From: Ruminococcus sp.
GTDB taxonomy: Bacteria; Bacillota; Clostridia; Oscillospirales; Ruminococcaceae
DNA length: 64,000 bases
Reading direction: 5' to 3'
Assembly: GCA_015066745.1 (NCBI GenBank)
Contig: SVNW01000005.1
Span: forward strand, 1 to 64,000
In this document: positions 62,256 through 64,000 of the stretch, piece by piece
How positions within the stretch are numbered: position 1 is the first letter of the stretch
Layout: each line of letters begins with the position of its first letter
The notes under the pieces: generated by a model
What the model was told of the DNA's origin: nothing
Seen by the model: only the letters and a program-made list of their open reading frames with translations
Databases searched by the model: none
Translations under genes and position numbers: made by a program

Positions 62256-62435
62256 ATGGATGTTGTATTTTGGGTTGTTTTTATAATTTTATTGTCTGCA
62301 ATACAACTCATAATGGTGTCAGTGAAACAAAAGAAAAATGGCAGAACTGTTACACCATTAAAAAATGCAATTTCGATTTTAGGTGTAATTGCAGTAGTTG
62401 TAGTAGTTTTTATAATATCTAAAAATTACATGTAA
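62256..62435 (+). CDS. Small two-helix membrane protein, possible immunity peptide
   Basis: The frame encodes 59 residues, with helices at about 3-21 (VVFWVVFIILLSAIQLIMV) and 38-55, joined by a basic loop (KQKKNGR). AGAGAGG lies 9 bases before the ATG. It is the last gene before the operon terminator. Small basic two-helix proteins at the end of bacteriocin operons often give self-protection; that is the basis for the suggestion. Confidence 0.65.
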   Translation: MDVVFWVVFIILLSAIQLIMVSVKQKKNGRTVTPLKNAISILGVIAVVVVVFIISKNYM

Positions 62436-62447
62436 ATAGTTTGCGAT

Positions 62448-62495
62448 GCCGTCTTTTGTTACTTGTATAGAAGTAACAAAAGACGGCGTTTCGTT
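62448..62495 (+). terminator. Terminator of the RiPP operon
   Basis: A perfect 17-bp stem (GCCGTCTTTTGTTACTT, 62448-62464 with 62471-62487) has a 6-base loop, followed by T-rich sequence. Confidence 0.92.
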
Positions 62496-62547
62496 GTTTT
62501 TTCGTTTTTTTTAGATAGTTAAATTATAATTTTTTCTTAATACTAAA

Positions 62548-62580
62548 ACAGACTGCCGTTTATTATAACCGGCAGTCTGT
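62548..62580 (-). terminator. Terminator of the cellobiose phosphorylase gene
   Basis: ACAGACTGCC and GGCAGTCTGT form a 10-bp stem just downstream of the minus-strand stop codon. The T tract is weak. Confidence 0.75.
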
Positions 62581-62597
62581 AAAAATTTTATTATTTA

Positions 62598-64000
62598 TTA
62601 GCCCATTATTACTTCAACAGTATGTTCGCCGTCAGCAAATGCAGGAACGATGTTTCCTTCGATAGCCTTGCCGTCTACTGTGAGGCTCTTAACGCCCTTG
62701 CAAACGTGGTCAGGGTTCTTAACAGTGATGTTGTATGTAGCACCACGGAATTTTCTTGATGCTGTGAATCCGTCCCATTCGTTTGGAATTGATGGGTCAA
62801 CCTTGAGGCCGTCCCAGTCAGCAGAAACGCCGAGGATGTACTGTGAAATAGCAACGAAGTTCCATGCAGCAGTACCTGTGAGCCATGAGTTCTTACCTTC
62901 ACCAAATCTGCTTGCGTCCTTACCTGCGATCATCTGACCGTATACGTAAGGTTCTGTCTTGTGGAGTTCGGAAATATCTTCGTTGAATGCAGGAGCGATC
63001 TTTGAATAGTATTCAAATGCCTTGTTTCCTCTGCCTGCGTAAGCTTCAGCACAGATGATCCATGCGTTGTTGTGTGTGAAGATACCTGCGTTTTCTTTGT
63101 AACCGCCCGGATATGTTGAGATTTCACCATACTGAACATAGTATTTTGAGAAAGCAGGGTTGTTGAGTACAAGACCGTACTTTGTATTGAGGTATTTGTC
63201 GATAGAATCAAGAGTCTTGATGTCAGCGCCCTGATCCTTACCGATCTCAGACATAACTGCAAAGCCCTGTGGTTCGATGAAGATCTTACCTTCTTCACAT
63301 TCCTTTGAACCCATCTTTTCGCCGTTTGCGTCATAAGCTCTGAGGAACCAGTCGCCATCGAAAGCGTGTTTCATAACGTTTTCTTTCATCTTGTCGATTT
63401 CAGCCTGAGCCTTGTCAGCTTCGTCGTTTTTACCGAGGTGTCTGAGGATACCTACATAAGAAGGACCTGTGTATGTGAAGAGTGCAGCAACCATTACAGA
63501 TTCAGCAACCTTTGAGTAACCGCCTTCAGCTGCAAACTTAGGATTTGTATATGTCTGGAAGCTTTCGCCCGGCTTGTCTGAGAAGCATGAAAGGTTGATA
63601 CAGTCATTCCAGTCAGCACGCATAGCGAGCGGGAGACCGTGAGGTCCGAGGTTGTTTACAATGTGGTAGAATGAAACTGTGAGGTGATCGAGCATAGGCT
63701 TAGCGAGTGATTCGTCATTGTCATAAGGAACCATTTCGTTAAGAATATCCCAGTCGCCTGTTTCCTTGATATATGCACTTACTGAAAGGATCATCCACAG
63801 TGGGTCATCTGAGAAGTCACCGCCGATATCAGAGTTACCCTTCTTTGTAAGTGGCTGATACTGATGGTAGCAACCGCCGTCAGGAAGCTGAGTAGAAGCG
63901 AGGTCGATAAGACGTTCTCTTGCTCTGTCAGGGATCTGATGAACGAAGCCGAGGATATCCTGGTTGGAATCTCTGAAGCCCATTCCACGACCGATACCTG
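62598..64000 (-). CDS. Cellobiose phosphorylase (GH94), C-terminal part
   Basis: The reading frame is open to the window edge, so the 5' part is missing; 467 codons are visible. [14 protein letters not shown] at the start of the visible part is the GH94 catalytic region, with the general acid Asp in RDSNQD. The (alpha/alpha)6 barrel continues with [10 protein letters not shown] and [21 protein letters not shown]. Phosphorolysis of cellobiose to glucose 1-phosphate and glucose in the cytoplasm fits a cellulolytic anaerobe. Strong codon bias like that of the PFOR gene suggests high expression. The apparent internal Met at 63983 is not the start. Confidence 0.93.
   Translation of the reverse strand, partial: GIGRGMGFRDSNQDILGFVHQIPDRARERLIDLASTQLPDGGCYHQYQPLTKKGNSDIGGDFSDDPLWMILSVSAYIKETGDWDILNEMVPYDNDESLAKPMLDHLTVSFYHIVNNLGPHGLPLAMRADWNDCINLSCFSDKPGESFQTYTNPKFAAEGGYSKVAESVMVAALFTYTGPSYVGILRHLGKNDEADKAQAEIDKMKENVMKHAFDGDWFLRAYDANGEKMGSKECEEGKIFIEPQGFAVMSEIGKDQGADIKTLDSIDKYLNTKYGLVLNNPAFSKYYVQYGEISTYPGGYKENAGIFTHNNAWIICAEAYAGRGNKAFEYYSKIAPAFNEDISELHKTEPYVYGQMIAGKDASRFGEGKNSWLTGTAAWNFVAISQYILGVSADWDGLKVDPSIPNEWDGFTASRKFRGATYNITVKNPDHVCKGVKSLTVDGKAIEGNIVPAFADGEHTVEVIMG

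Noticed and set aside
62650..63358. Open frames opposite or within the GH94 gene
   Set aside because: They are shadows of a strongly biased coding sequence and have no start signals.

Overview
This window looks like the chromosome of a fibre-degrading Ruminococcus-type Firmicute (Oscillospiraceae). The evidence is two proteins with type I dockerin modules (a CE15 glucuronoyl esterase and a secreted M3-like peptidase), a membrane anti-sigma factor with a cohesin-like ectodomain, a GH5 mannanase-type enzyme, a GH94 cellobiose phosphorylase and a pyruvate:ferredoxin oxidoreductase. Promoters are TTGACA/TATAAT-like, Shine-Dalgarno sites are AAAGGAG-like, and there is a cysteine T-box. The DNA is AT-rich. 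No rRNA, tRNA, CRISPR array or recognisable insertion sequence was seen.

Layout. (1) 1-15562: two tandem pairs of near-identical AAA-ATPase/PD-(D/E)XK proteins (DUF1703 type) form long direct repeats. They flank a lipoprotein, a T2SSE_N-like protein, a DUF4143 ATPase and a BceAB-like ABC exporter with its two-component system. (2) 15589-20981: three small membrane proteins, a leaderless GH5 enzyme with a G9 tract at its ribosome binding site, and a CBM-dockerin-CE15 esterase. (3) 21061-29386: pyruvate:ferredoxin oxidoreductase on the minus strand, an overlapping ATPase/putative nuclease pair, and a NatAB-like ABC exporter. (4) 29513-35713: a probable small RNA or attenuated leader, a lipoprotein, rsmE, an extraordinary Asp/Cys-repeat membrane peptide, then recA-recX-rimO-pgsA. 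(5) 35741-37813 (minus): an ECF sigma factor, a cohesin-bearing anti-sigma factor, and a second copy of the same ECF-type promoter that should drive a non-coding RNA. (6) 38026-50204: a DUF1538/PII pair, an Rpn-like nuclease, T-box-cysE-cysS, two cyclophilins, murA, walJ-like, rlmH and a dockerin peptidase. (7) 50361-56423: two giant tandem lipoproteins, each joining a propeller-like region to a solute-binding-protein domain. (8) 56635-62487: a compact RiPP operon with two near-identical Cys-rich precursor peptides, a radical SAM/SPASM enzyme, a second SPASM protein with a broken radical-SAM cysteine motif, an ABC exporter and two small accessory proteins. (9) 62598-64000 (minus): the 3' part of a cellobiose phosphorylase gene.

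The best candidate for a new system is the RiPP operon. Its precursors share the CxxxCxxxC pattern of the two-peptide sactibiotic thuricin CD, but have almost no leader, extra N- and C-terminal cysteines, and a degenerate partner maturase. Second is the ECF sigma / cohesin anti-sigma / sRNA circuit, which could let the cell sense dockerin-bearing enzymes. The overlapping ATPase-nuclease gene pair at 24991-27130 has the form of a small anti-phage system. All coordinates and motifs were read by eye; family names come from motif recognition, not database searches.
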